Shown here: in pieces, positions 1-7,130 of the stretch | How positions within the stretch are numbered: position 1 is the first letter of the stretch | Layout: each line of letters begins with the position of its first letter | Assembly: GCA_013153655.1 (NCBI GenBank) | Contig: JAADEB010000058.1 | Span: forward strand, 1 to 11,328 | Direction: 5' to 3' | Length of the DNA: 11,328 nt | Source: Chlorobiota bacterium | Lineage (GTDB): Bacteria; Bacteroidota; Bacteroidia; Flavobacteriales; Flavobacteriaceae | Translations under genes and position numbers: made by a program | The notes under the pieces: generated by a model | Told to the model about the DNA's origin: nothing | What the model saw: the letters and a program-made list of their open reading frames with translations, nothing else | Database searches by the model: none

Positions 1-1
1 T

Positions 2-40
2 AGGATTCCGCTGCCGCACGAGTTCCCCCATATGGAATAA
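2..40 (+). CDS. Possible C-terminal end of an upstream gene (partial)
   Basis: The second plus-strand frame is open from the left edge and reads RIPLPHEFPHME before a TAA at 38-40. The peptide looks protein-like, and a strong hairpin starts 8 bp after the stop, as expected at the 3' end of a transcription unit. Only 12 residues are visible, so no family can be named. The alternative is that this is non-coding sequence that happens to be open; the stretch is far too short to exclude that. Confidence 0.35.
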   Translation, partial: RIPLPHEFPHME

Positions 41-110
41 AAATATACGGGTTTTGGCATGATTTTTACCAAAAATCCCGCCAAAACCCTCCCTTTGTTT
101 TGATCCATAT
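30..110. terminator. Nested imperfect palindrome, probable (bidirectional) terminator
   Basis: Positions 49-58 (GGGTTTTGGC) pair perfectly with 80-89. Inside them GATTTTT at 61-67 pairs perfectly with AAAAATC at 71-77 around a 3-nt loop, leaving only a 2x2 internal bulge. The flanks are also partly complementary: ATATGGA at 30-36 matches TCCATAT at 104-110. A T-rich stretch follows the stem on both strands (92-101 on plus; the complement of 37-47 on minus). It sits just after the possible gene end at 40 and downstream of uvrB, so it could end transcripts from either side. A mobile-element remnant is an alternative reading of the outer arms. Confidence 0.55.
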
Positions 111-129
111 ACCCGGCGTTATCAACCCG

Positions 130-159
130 GCTACCAACACTGCGTCCCTAACGGGACTT
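130..159. repeat. 30-bp hairpin repeat, copy 1 (REP-like)
   Basis: This is the first of two 30-bp copies. It begins GCTACCAACACTGCG and contains a short hairpin, GTCCC (144-148) pairing with GGGAC (153-157) around the loop TAAC. The second copy, at 184-213, differs at a single base, which lies in the loop. Similar CTACCAA...GTCCCTA-GGGAC elements are, from memory, scattered in intergenic regions of many Bacteroidota genomes. No transposase or RAYT-type gene is in the window. Confidence 0.7.
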
Positions 160-183
160 AGCGGAATATTGTGTTTCTTTATT

Positions 184-213
184 GCTACCAACACTGCGTC
201 CCTAATGGGACTT
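184..213. repeat. 30-bp hairpin repeat, copy 2 (REP-like)
   Basis: This copy matches the one at 130-159 at 29 of 30 bases. The hairpin arms are 198-202 and 207-211; the loop is TAAT instead of TAAC, so the pairing is unchanged. The copies lie in the same orientation with 24 bp between them, a 54-bp period. Confidence 0.7.
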
Positions 214-245
214 CAATTCGCTCTGCTTTGCTAATCAGCCCCTCT

Positions 246-277
246 CGATTTAACGATTTAACGATTGCACGATTTAA
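246..277. repeat. Tandem array of an 8-bp unit (4 copies)
   Basis: Four head-to-tail octamers can be read directly: CGATTTAA at 246-253 and 254-261, CGATTGCA at 262-269 and CGATTTAA at 270-277. Three are identical and one differs at two bases. The array is non-coding and lies downstream of uvrB. A related array lies at 344-367. Confidence 0.75.
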
Positions 278-285
278 CAGAAATA

Positions 286-318
286 CCACGTTTCCCGTTT
301 ACCGTGCCACGTTTCCCG
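286..318. repeat. 12-bp direct repeat pair
   Basis: CCACGTTTCCCG occurs at 286-297 and again at 307-318, separated by 9 bp. The pair lies between the two octamer arrays. No function is apparent. Confidence 0.6.
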
Positions 319-343
319 AATGTGCACCGGTCATCAGTCAAAC

Positions 344-367
344 CGATTTAACAATTCAACGGTTCAA
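344..367. repeat. Degenerate octamer array, second copy (3 units)
   Basis: Three 8-bp units follow one another: CGATTTAA (344-351), CAATTCAA (352-359) and CGGTTCAA (360-367). The first equals the unit of the array at 246-277; the others share the pattern C-purine-purine-TT-pyrimidine-AA. The array ends 9 bp before the uvrB stop codon. Confidence 0.6.
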
Positions 368-376
368 CAACCATCC

Positions 377-2359
377 TCACCCCAACTCCTCCAAGCGTTT
401 CTTCAAACTGTCGATTTGGTCGCGGTAGCCGGCGGCTTTCATAAAATCGAAGGCCTTGGCCGCCTCGGTCATTTTGGCGGTGTATTCGCGGATGAGTTTT
501 TGAAGTTCTTCCCGTGAGCGCGGTATTTCTTGGGTTTCCGGCACATAGGGCTTCTTGGTTTCCGTGGCCGTTTTTTCACCGAAGGCCGTTCCTATTTCTT
601 TGCGAATGGCGCGTGGCGTGATGCCGTGTTCCTTGTTGTAATTCATTTGTTTGAGGCGCCGGCGATTGGTTTCGTCGATGGTTTGTTGCATGCTACGGGT
701 GATGCGGTCGGCATAGAGGATGGCTTTGCCGTTCACATGCCTGGCGGCCCGGCCGATGGTCTGGATAAGGGATTTATGGGAACGGAGAAAACCTTCCTGG
801 TCAGCATCCAGGATGGCCACCAACGACACTTCCGGCAGGTCCAAACCTTCGCGAAGCAGGTTCACCCCCACCAGCACGTCGAACAGGCCGCGGCGCAGGT
901 CGTTCATGATTTCCACACGTTCCAGGGTGTCCACATCCGAGTGGATATAGCGCGCCCGGATGTTGATTTTGTCCAGGAATTTGGTCAGGGATTCGGCCAT
1001 GCGTTTGGTGAGGGTGGTCACCAGGACGCGTTCGTCGCGTTCCACCCGTTGGCGAATTTCTTCCAGCAGGTCGTCGATTTGATTGAGCGAAGGCCGCACC
1101 TCGATTTCCGGATCCAGCAAGCCCGTAGGCCGTACGATTTGTTCCACCACCACTCCTCCGGATTTGCGCAATTCGTAGTCCGAGGGCGTGGCGCTCACAA
1201 ACACGGTTTGGTTTTGCATTTGCTCGAATTCGTCGAAGGTGAGCGGCCGGTTGTCCAAAGCCGCCGGCAGGCGAAAGCCGTATTCCACCAGGTTGAGCTT
1301 GCGCGAGCGGTCGCCGCCGTACATGGCTCGCACCTGCGGAATGGTCACATGGCTCTCGTCGATAAACATGAGATAGTCATCCGGAAAATAGTCCAACAGG
1401 CAAAACGGACGCGATCCCGGCGGGCGTCCATCCAGGTAGCGTGAATAGTTTTCGATGCCCGGACAATAGCCCAATTCCTGCAACATTTCCAGGTCGTATT
1501 CCGTGCGTTCGCGGATGCGAAGCGCTTCTTGGTGCTTGCCCAGGCGATTGAAATAATCCACCTGTTTTTCCAGGTCGCGGCGAATTTCCACGATGGCTTC
1601 CTCGATGCGGCTGCGCGAGGTGGCAAACACATTGGCCGGGTAAATATCCAATTCGGCGGGTGTGTCCAGGAGTTGCCGTGTTTCCACATCGCGGATTTCC
1701 ATTTTTTCCAAATCGTTGCCCCAGAAATCGAACACGTAATATTGGTTGGCATAAGGCGTATAGACGGTAATTTGGTCGCCGCGTACCAGGAAGGTACCCG
1801 CCTTGGGTGTTTCGGAGCGGAAGTACAAGGCTTGCACCAGACCGTTGAGCAACTGGCTGCGCGAAATTTTAGGCGTTACGTGCAGGGTGTTTTTCTTAAA
1901 CTCGATGGGATTGCCGATGCCGTAAATACACGACACGGAGGCCACCACAATCACGTCGCGGCGGCCCGAAAGCAGGGTGGAAGTGGTGCTGAGGCGGTAA
2001 CGCTCGATTTCTTCGTTGATGGACAAATCCTTTTCGATATAGGTATCCGTCACCGGCAGGTAGGCTTCGGGTTGGTAATAATCGTAGTAGGACACGAAAT
2101 ATTCAACGGCGTTTTCGGGAAAAAAATTTTTAAATTCCTGAAACAGTTGCGCCGCCAGGGTTTTGTTATGCGCCAATACGAGGGTAGGTTTTTGCACCGC
2201 CTCGATGACCTTGGCCATGGTAAAGGTTTTGCCGGAACCGGTTACGCCCATGAGAGTTTGATATTCCAATCCTTGGCGGATGCCGTCGGCCAGTTGGCGG
2301 ATGGCTTCGGGTTGGTCGCCGGTGGGTTGGAAGGGTGATATGACGCGGAATTTTTTCAT
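377..2359 (-). CDS. uvrB: Excinuclease ABC subunit B (UvrB)
   Basis: UvrB is the DNA-damage-verifying helicase subunit of bacterial nucleotide excision repair. It is loaded by UvrA and recruits UvrC for incision. The 660-residue protein is full length (family about 660-680). Visible landmarks are the Walker A motif GVTGSGKT (38-45), the tyrosine-rich beta-hairpin that inserts between DNA strands (YYDYYQPEAY, 91-100), the Walker B-type DESH box (334-337), helicase motif VI QTIGRAAR (533-540), and a C-terminal UVR domain (about 615-650) that contacts UvrA/UvrC. The ATG at 2359 gives the standard N-terminus, starting just before the FQPTGDQP signature. No partner uvr gene is nearby, which is normal because uvrA, uvrB and uvrC are usually unlinked. 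Long open frames on the opposite strand are composition shadows. Confidence 0.98.
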   Translation of the reverse strand: MKKFRVISPFQPTGDQPEAIRQLADGIRQGLEYQTLMGVTGSGKTFTMAKVIEAVQKPTLVLAHNKTLAAQLFQEFKNFFPENAVEYFVSYYDYYQPEAYLPVTDTYIEKDLSINEEIERYRLSTTSTLLSGRRDVIVVASVSCIYGIGNPIEFKKNTLHVTPKISRSQLLNGLVQALYFRSETPKAGTFLVRGDQITVYTPYANQYYVFDFWGNDLEKMEIRDVETRQLLDTPAELDIYPANVFATSRSRIEEAIVEIRRDLEKQVDYFNRLGKHQEALRIRERTEYDLEMLQELGYCPGIENYSRYLDGRPPGSRPFCLLDYFPDDYLMFIDESHVTIPQVRAMYGGDRSRKLNLVEYGFRLPAALDNRPLTFDEFEQMQNQTVFVSATPSDYELRKSGGVVVEQIVRPTGLLDPEIEVRPSLNQIDDLLEEIRQRVERDERVLVTTLTKRMAESLTKFLDKINIRARYIHSDVDTLERVEIMNDLRRGLFDVLVGVNLLREGLDLPEVSLVAILDADQEGFLRSHKSLIQTIGRAARHVNGKAILYADRITRSMQQTIDETNRRRLKQMNYNKEHGITPRAIRKEIGTAFGEKTATETKKPYVPETQEIPRSREELQKLIREYTAKMTEAAKAFDFMKAAGYRDQIDSLKKRLEELG

Positions 2360-2372
2360 TGGAATACGCTTG

Positions 2373-2380
2373 CAAATTTA
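2373..2380 (-). promoter_or_regulatory. Possible -7 box for uvrB
   Basis: Read on the minus strand this is TAAATTTG, a full match to the Bacteroidota -7 consensus TAnnTTTG. It lies only 13 bp before the uvrB ATG, which would leave a very short leader, and I see no convincing -33 TTG element at the usual distance. It could be the promoter or a chance match. Confidence 0.35.
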
Positions 2381-2538
2381 CGGCAAAAAACGGCCTCATA
2401 CCGAATATTTTTCGCAAAACTCTTCCGTTCCGGTATTACGGGTATATCCGGCAATCCCGGCTATAAGACTGTGCATTCAAACCGCCGTTATTTCACTTGC
2501 TGTTGACCCCGCAAGCCGGTACCAACAATACTAATAAG

Positions 2539-5157
2539 CTATTTTATCAAAACCCTTGCATTTACATAACGACCGGATCGCTGCTCGACAATACGCAAAA
2601 TATATATTCCGGATTTGACATGCCGCAAAGGCATCTTGAATACAGAACGGTTGGTATGCGTACTAAATATTTCTTGTCCGCTCATATCGGCCAACAAGAT
2701 GTTATAATTCCCGGGATGTTGCATTTTCAGTATCAAATAATCCTTGGCGGGATTGGGATATATACTTACAGGATATTCGAAGGTATTTTCCTCCACTGCC
2801 GTAGTCACACTTACATTCCGGTAGTAAACGGTAGATCCGAGCCGGTCAAAACCTTTAACCCTTCCGCTCACAAACATATCGGGGTCACCGTCATTATCCA
2901 TATCGCCGAATGCCAGTTTGTTATTAAATCCCAAAAGATAAAATGGAATGCTGTCCACCGGATAAAAGTTTCCACTCCCCATATTTTGATAAACATCCAT
3001 CCTGTATTGGCTACCGTTTCCATTTTCTCGTCCCGTTATGACCACATCCGGATCACCGTCCGCATCCAAATCCACAAAGGCCACATCCCCGGATATACCT
3101 CCTTGGAAAGGCATGCCGTAATGGATGCTAAAATGCCCGGTGCCATCGTTTAGATAAAGTTTTGGTTCGGCTCTGAGAGTCGTCGAGTCCATTGTGCTAA
3201 GCAGCAAATCCATATCGCCGTCGCCTTCCACATCTCCAAATGCTGCCGTAAAGGCAATATCATTACGAAAAGGAGTGCCCTGCATTTCCGTAAAACTCCC
3301 CGTTCCATCATTGATATATAAAAAAGCCCCATGCCACATATTGATATCCACGTAATATTCGCCTGCAATCAACAAATCCAAATCACCGTCGCCATCCACA
3401 TCCGAAAAATTAATATCGGTTTCACTCATCCCCCTAAATGGTTCCGTAACCAACACAAACCGGTTGGAGCCGAGATTTTTATAAAGATAGGTTACCTTAT
3501 CTGCTTGGGAAGAAATCCCTGACAAGACTAAATCCGGATCGCCGTCACCATCCACATCGGCAAAAGCCGCATCGCTTTCGTTTACATCTGTAAAAGGCGT
3601 ATTTTGTACTTGGGTAAAACCGGCATTTCCATCGTTTTCAAACAGATAGGTATGGGTGGATCCTGCAACCAATAAATCGTTATCTCCGTCGCCATCCGTG
3701 TCGGCAATGGCCACACTTGTAGGATGCAAGGAAGCAAAATACACATTAGGGATTAGGTTAAAATCACCCGTAGTGTCATTTAAATAGATATAAAGCGCAT
3801 ACTGTGCAACCACACAAAAATCATTGAAGCCGTCACCATTCAAATCTCCAATGGCCATGTCCGGATCTAATGATCCCTTAAACGGATTGACGTTTGCCGC
3901 TTCGAAATGACCGTTTCCGTCATTGAGATAAAATCCGGAAAAATAGCGGTCGGTTCCATTATTATAATAACCCGTCATAAAAAGATCCCGGTCGCCATCT
4001 CCATCCGTATCGAAAAAAGTAATATCACCGTGGTCTATTCCTTGAAAGGGTGTGGAAGAGACTTCCTCAAAATTTCCATAACGGTTTTTAACATAAAGTT
4101 TAGCAATATAATGAATTCCGGTAGAGGCATCTTCATAGCGCCCTATGATCATCACATCTTCATCTCCGTCGCCATCGATATCGGCAAAATCCAAATCACC
4201 GTACTCGACCCCTTGAAAAGGCGTGGAAGGCATTTCCGTAAAACCGCCTTGGCCGTCATTAACATAAAGTTTCGCCGAATAGACACGTTGTTGGTTGGCA
4301 TAATAACTTCCGGTTATCATCACATCCAAGGCTCCGTCTCCATTCACGTCCGAAAAACCTATTGCACTACGGCTTACACCCCTGAAAGGCGTATTGGAAA
4401 CCAAAGTAAAATGACCCTGACCGTCGTTGGTATAAAGTAAAGTGACATAATGGGAGGAACCGTCGTTGTAATAACCCGAAATCATTACATCCATATCTCC
4501 GTCACCGTCCACATCGGCAAAAGCCACATCACCGTTACTTATCCCGGTAAAAGAATTCCCCGCAGCCGGTGTAAAACTTCCGTTACCGTTATTGAGGTAA
4601 AGCCGGGTGGTATATGTCCAATCCGTACCGTCCGGATATTGCCCTGCTATCATCACGTCCAAATCATTATCACCATCCACATCGGCAAAGGCCACGTCAC
4701 TGAAAGCCACGCCGGTAAAGGGAGTGTTATTCATCTCGGTAAAATAACCCGTACCGTCGTTAATGTAGAGTTTGGCCGAATACTGCCAATTGTTATTTTC
4801 CTTATAACGGCCCGTAATCAATAAATCGGCATCACCATCCCCGTCCACATCCGCAAAAGCCGCTTCTCCGTCCGTTACCCCCTTTACATTACCTTTTTTT
4901 TCGCTTACAAACAGATTCCGGCCTTTATTTATGAAAAATTTGGATATGATTAATTCCACATTTCTATCATTCCGCATGGTACCGGTTACCAAAATATCCG
5001 GGTCGCCATCGCCATCCACATCGGCAATGGTCTGAGAACTGTTGATAATACCTATGTTGGGTTGTAATCCTTCATAGGCGAATTCGAAATCAATTTGCTG
5101 TGCATTGGAAACAATGTAGCAGGCGGTAAGCCAAAAAATAAATAATGATTTTTTCAT
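2539..5157 (-). CDS. Secreted 14-repeat VCBS/FG-GAP protein with T9SS type A sorting domain
   Basis: This 872-residue protein is predicted to be exported by Sec and then moved across the outer membrane by the type IX secretion system. Residues 1-20 are a signal peptide (MKKSLFIFWLTACYIVSNAQ), which is why I start at the ATG at 5157 rather than 24 bp upstream. Fourteen VCBS/FG-GAP repeats follow, each with a calcium-loop motif such as DVDGDGDPD. The first Asp of each falls near residues 46, 103, 159, 215, 270, 326, 383, 438, 486, 534, 586, 642, 696 and 752. Blades usually also carry an LYxNDGxGxF strand. Residues about 794-872 form the sorting domain, with IYPNPAKDYL near its start and SGIYILRI near its end. 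There is no enzymatic domain, so the likely role is surface binding or adhesion. The ligand is unknown. The gene is monocistronic and looks AT-richer than its neighbours. Confidence 0.92.
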   Translation of the reverse strand: MKKSLFIFWLTACYIVSNAQQIDFEFAYEGLQPNIGIINSSQTIADVDGDGDPDILVTGTMRNDRNVELIISKFFINKGRNLFVSEKKGNVKGVTDGEAAFADVDGDGDADLLITGRYKENNNWQYSAKLYINDGTGYFTEMNNTPFTGVAFSDVAFADVDGDNDLDVMIAGQYPDGTDWTYTTRLYLNNGNGSFTPAAGNSFTGISNGDVAFADVDGDGDMDVMISGYYNDGSSHYVTLLYTNDGQGHFTLVSNTPFRGVSRSAIGFSDVNGDGALDVMITGSYYANQQRVYSAKLYVNDGQGGFTEMPSTPFQGVEYGDLDFADIDGDGDEDVMIIGRYEDASTGIHYIAKLYVKNRYGNFEEVSSTPFQGIDHGDITFFDTDGDGDRDLFMTGYYNNGTDRYFSGFYLNDGNGHFEAANVNPFKGSLDPDMAIGDLNGDGFNDFCVVAQYALYIYLNDTTGDFNLIPNVYFASLHPTSVAIADTDGDGDNDLLVAGSTHTYLFENDGNAGFTQVQNTPFTDVNESDAAFADVDGDGDPDLVLSGISSQADKVTYLYKNLGSNRFVLVTEPFRGMSETDINFSDVDGDGDLDLLIAGEYYVDINMWHGAFLYINDGTGSFTEMQGTPFRNDIAFTAAFGDVEGDGDMDLLLSTMDSTTLRAEPKLYLNDGTGHFSIHYGMPFQGGISGDVAFVDLDADGDPDVVITGRENGNGSQYRMDVYQNMGSGNFYPVDSIPFYLLGFNNKLAFGDMDNDGDPDMFVSGRVKGFDRLGSTVYYRNVSVTTAVEENTFEYPVSIYPNPAKDYLILKMQHPGNYNILLADMSGQEIFSTHTNRSVFKMPLRHVKSGIYILRIVEQRSGRYVNARVLIK

Positions 5158-5217
5158 AGCTATAACTTTTATGGTTGGCAAGTGGTTTCAATGGTAATTA
5201 ATTTTATAACTACTCAT

Positions 5218-5225
5218 CAAATATA
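5218..5225 (-). promoter_or_regulatory. Likely -7 promoter box for the VCBS gene
   Basis: The minus strand reads TATATTTG, matching TAnnTTTG. Transcription starting a few bases downstream would give a leader of about 50 nt before the ATG at 5157. A T-rich stretch lies about 20 bp upstream, but no clear TTG -33 element is seen. The leader just before the ATG is A/T-rich without a Shine-Dalgarno site, as is usual in this phylum. Confidence 0.45.
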
Positions 5226-5240
5226 AGCATTTATTCACAT

Positions 5241-5265
5241 AAAAAAATGCCTTTTGATACAAAAG
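5241..5265 (-). terminator. Second hairpin with T-tract downstream of the five-gene operon
   Basis: On the minus strand CTTTTG (5265-5260) pairs with CAAAAG (5256-5251) around a 3-nt loop. A run of seven T follows (complement of 5241-5247). The stem is short and AT-rich, so it is weak alone, but it backs up the GC-rich hairpin at 5286-5300. It lies just upstream of the VCBS promoter box and would insulate that gene from operon read-through. Confidence 0.45.
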
Positions 5266-5274
5266 CTACACACA

Positions 5275-5300
5275 CAAAAATTCATCGGAGATTGCCTCCG
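5275..5300 (-). terminator. Terminator hairpin at the end of the five-gene operon
   Basis: Starting two bases after the TAG of the DUF4286 gene, CGGAG (minus strand, 5300-5296) pairs with CTCCG (5290-5286) around a 5-nt loop. A run of five T follows shortly after (complement of 5276-5280). The position right after the last stop codon of a tight operon supports an intrinsic terminator. Confidence 0.5.
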
Positions 5301-5302
5301 CC

Positions 5303-5605
5303 CTATTCGATTTCTTTCAAAGTCGTGGGAAAATACACCAAAGCCTCGCCGAAACGTTCGCGAAAATCCCGTTCATAGGCCGGCCAATGCTCGTTCAGGA
5401 ATTTTTTCAATTGGCGCATATCATCCGCCGACCATTGCAAGGCGTAGGAAGTACCCTGCGGTTCGGCTTTCATCAATTGCATCAGGCGCGGCGAATGCAA
5501 CAAACCCGTGGCCAAAACCGCCGGAATCCATTCCTCGCGCACGTAATCCAACCATTGTCGGCGCATACGGTCGTCCACATTAAAGGTGATGTTGTAGATA
5601 AGCAT
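5303..5605 (-). CDS. DUF4286 family protein
   Basis: This 100-residue protein matches the Bacteroidota DUF4286 family in length and in its opening pattern: MLIYNITFNVDD, then W..Y...EWIPAVLATG at about 18-35, then a central GTSYALQW strand at about 51-58 and a closing RFGEALVYF segment at about 84-92. There is no signal peptide or membrane segment, so it should be cytoplasmic. The function of the family is unknown. The alternation of strands and helices resembles small dimeric alpha/beta-barrel (ferredoxin-like) proteins, but that is my inference. The ATG lies one base after the GH3 stop codon, so translation is very likely coupled to it. It is the last gene of the five-gene operon. Confidence 0.85.
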   Translation of the reverse strand: MLIYNITFNVDDRMRRQWLDYVREEWIPAVLATGLLHSPRLMQLMKAEPQGTSYALQWSADDMRQLKKFLNEHWPAYERDFRERFGEALVYFPTTLKEIE

Positions 5606-5606
5606 A

Positions 5607-7124
5607 TCAATCGGGTTTTGGCGATTCGATTAAATCCAAGCGGTAAAGTTTTTCGGCCAGGGAGCGGTCGTTTTTGAGACGCGGCACCTTGTTTTGACCG
5701 CCCAGTTTTCCCTCGGAGGCCATATAAGCCGCAAATCCGCCTTTGCGTACCGGCGTAATCACGGCGGGACGCAGGATTTTTCCGTCGATCAGGTCTTTGT
5801 AATAAATGTTTTGTTCCTGCATCTTGCGGTCGATATGTGCGGCGAAGGCCTGCATATCTTCCGGCGCCGTTTCGAATTCCACCAGCCATTCGTGATACGG
5901 CAATCCTTCGGCCGGTTGCACTTGCGGCGCCACGCTGAATTCGTTGATGCGTACGCCGAACCGTTCCACGGCGCTTTGCATGGCTTCTTCCACTTCCTTG
6001 GCAATCACATGCTCGCCGAAGGCCGAAATAAAATGCTTGATACGTCCCGTCACCACGATGCGGTAAGGGTCCGTACTCGTAAAACGCACCGTATCGCCGA
6101 TCACATAGGCATAGAGGCCGGCATGGGTGGTGAGAATAATGGCGTAGTCCTTGCGCGTTTCCACTTGGTCCAATGTCAGCCGCGGCGGATTTTCGTCGAA
6201 AAAGCGTTCCACCGGCACAAATTCGTAAAACATGCCGTGGTCGGTAAGCAGGAGCAAATCCCGGCGCCGGTAATCGTCTGAAAAAGCCATAAAGCCTTCC
6301 GAAGCGGGATAGGTTTCCAACAGGTCCACCGGACGGCCCACCAATTGTTCGAACTTAGGCCGGTAGGGTTCGAAAGCCGTTCCGCCCGACACAAAAAGGC
6401 GAAAACCCGGAAACACCTCGCCTACGGTCTTGCCGGTGCGTTCCACGATTTTTTCGAAATAATTCACAATCCATGACGGAATGCCGCTAAAAACGGTCAT
6501 GTTTTGACCCAAGGTCTCGTCGATCACCCGCTCCACCTTGGTTTCCCAATCCTCGATACTGTTGGTTTCCCACGACGGCAGGCGGTTTTTCTGCAAATAT
6601 GCCGGCACGTAATGCGCCACGATGCCCGACAGGCGTCCCGTAGGAATGCCACCCACTTTTTTGAGCACCGGACTGCCTTGTAGAAAAATCATCTTACCAT
6701 TGATAAAATCCGTTTGTTTGGCCTTATGGATATAGAGGAGCAACATGTCGCGCGCCGCCTTCACGTGATACGGCATGGATTCGCGTGTAATGGGAATGTA
6801 TTTGGTGCCCGAAGTGGTACCCGAAGTTTTGGCGAAATAAAGCGGACGTCCCGGCCAGAGCACGTCGCTTTCGCCGTCGATGATGCGTTGGATGTAGGGT
6901 CGGTAGCGTTCGTAATCGGCCAAGGGAACGCGTTTTTGAAAATCCTCGATATTGCGTACTTCGCCCAGGCCGAAATCACGGCCGAAAGCCGTTTTGGCGC
7001 CACGGTTCATGATCCGGCGAAACCATTTGCGTTGGTCTTCCACGGCCGTCCGTTGCTTGCGGCGGTAGCTGCGTGCCACCCGGTTGGCCCACAGGGAGGC
7101 GGCGATTTCCTTGATGCTCTTCAT
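5607..7124 (-). CDS. GH3 family acyl-acid amido synthetase
   Basis: GH3 enzymes belong to the ANL adenylating superfamily. The plant members activate a carboxylic acid with ATP and join it to an amino acid; substrates of the bacterial homologues are largely unknown. All three nucleotide-binding motifs described in plant GH3 proteins can be seen here: KTSGTTSGT (99-107, for SSGT-x-G), TYPASEG (271-277, for Y-x-S-SE) and YVIGDTVRF (340-348, for YR-x-GD). The hinge segment GRIKHFISAFGE (360-371) follows. A C-terminal subdomain ends with a KGGFAAYM...GKLGGQNKVPRL segment (461-483). The length of 505 residues is normal for bacterial members. The ATG lies 6 bp after the methyltransferase stop, and the TGA is one base from the DUF4286 start. 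There is no signal peptide, so it should be cytoplasmic. Family assignment is firm; the substrate cannot be predicted from context. Confidence 0.9.
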   Translation of the reverse strand: MKSIKEIAASLWANRVARSYRRKQRTAVEDQRKWFRRIMNRGAKTAFGRDFGLGEVRNIEDFQKRVPLADYERYRPYIQRIIDGESDVLWPGRPLYFAKTSGTTSGTKYIPITRESMPYHVKAARDMLLLYIHKAKQTDFINGKMIFLQGSPVLKKVGGIPTGRLSGIVAHYVPAYLQKNRLPSWETNSIEDWETKVERVIDETLGQNMTVFSGIPSWIVNYFEKIVERTGKTVGEVFPGFRLFVSGGTAFEPYRPKFEQLVGRPVDLLETYPASEGFMAFSDDYRRRDLLLLTDHGMFYEFVPVERFFDENPPRLTLDQVETRKDYAIILTTHAGLYAYVIGDTVRFTSTDPYRIVVTGRIKHFISAFGEHVIAKEVEEAMQSAVERFGVRINEFSVAPQVQPAEGLPYHEWLVEFETAPEDMQAFAAHIDRKMQEQNIYYKDLIDGKILRPAVITPVRKGGFAAYMASEGKLGGQNKVPRLKNDRSLAEKLYRLDLIESPKPD

Positions 7125-7130
7125 GTCCGG

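Noticed and set aside
130..213. Two 30-bp repeats with a 24-bp spacer as a mini CRISPR array
   Set aside because: There are only two copies, the spacer is short, no cas gene is present, and the repeat resembles dispersed Bacteroidota hairpin repeats.
171..517. Small plus-strand open frames in the repeat-rich left intergenic region
   Set aside because: They run through hairpin and octamer repeats into the antisense of uvrB, and show no protein-like features.
530..2338. Two long plus-strand open frames (304 and 269 codons) opposite uvrB
   Set aside because: They are antisense to a full-length, motif-complete UvrB and have no family-like sequence. They arise from GC-rich third codon positions.
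2496..2515. CTTGC/GCAAG inverted repeat downstream of the VCBS gene as its terminator
   Set aside because: The stem is only 5 bp with a 10-nt loop, and no T-tract follows on the minus strand.
3907..4824. Plus-strand open frames opposite the VCBS repeats, with an internally repetitive Ile/Val/Lys-rich product
   Set aside because: The repetition is the mirror image of the Asp/Gly repeats on the coding strand. No start context or known domain supports them.
5158..5181. Upstream ATG adding eight residues (MPTIKVIA) to the VCBS protein
   Set aside because: The downstream ATG gives a textbook signal peptide beginning MKKSLFIF. The extra residues would spoil it.
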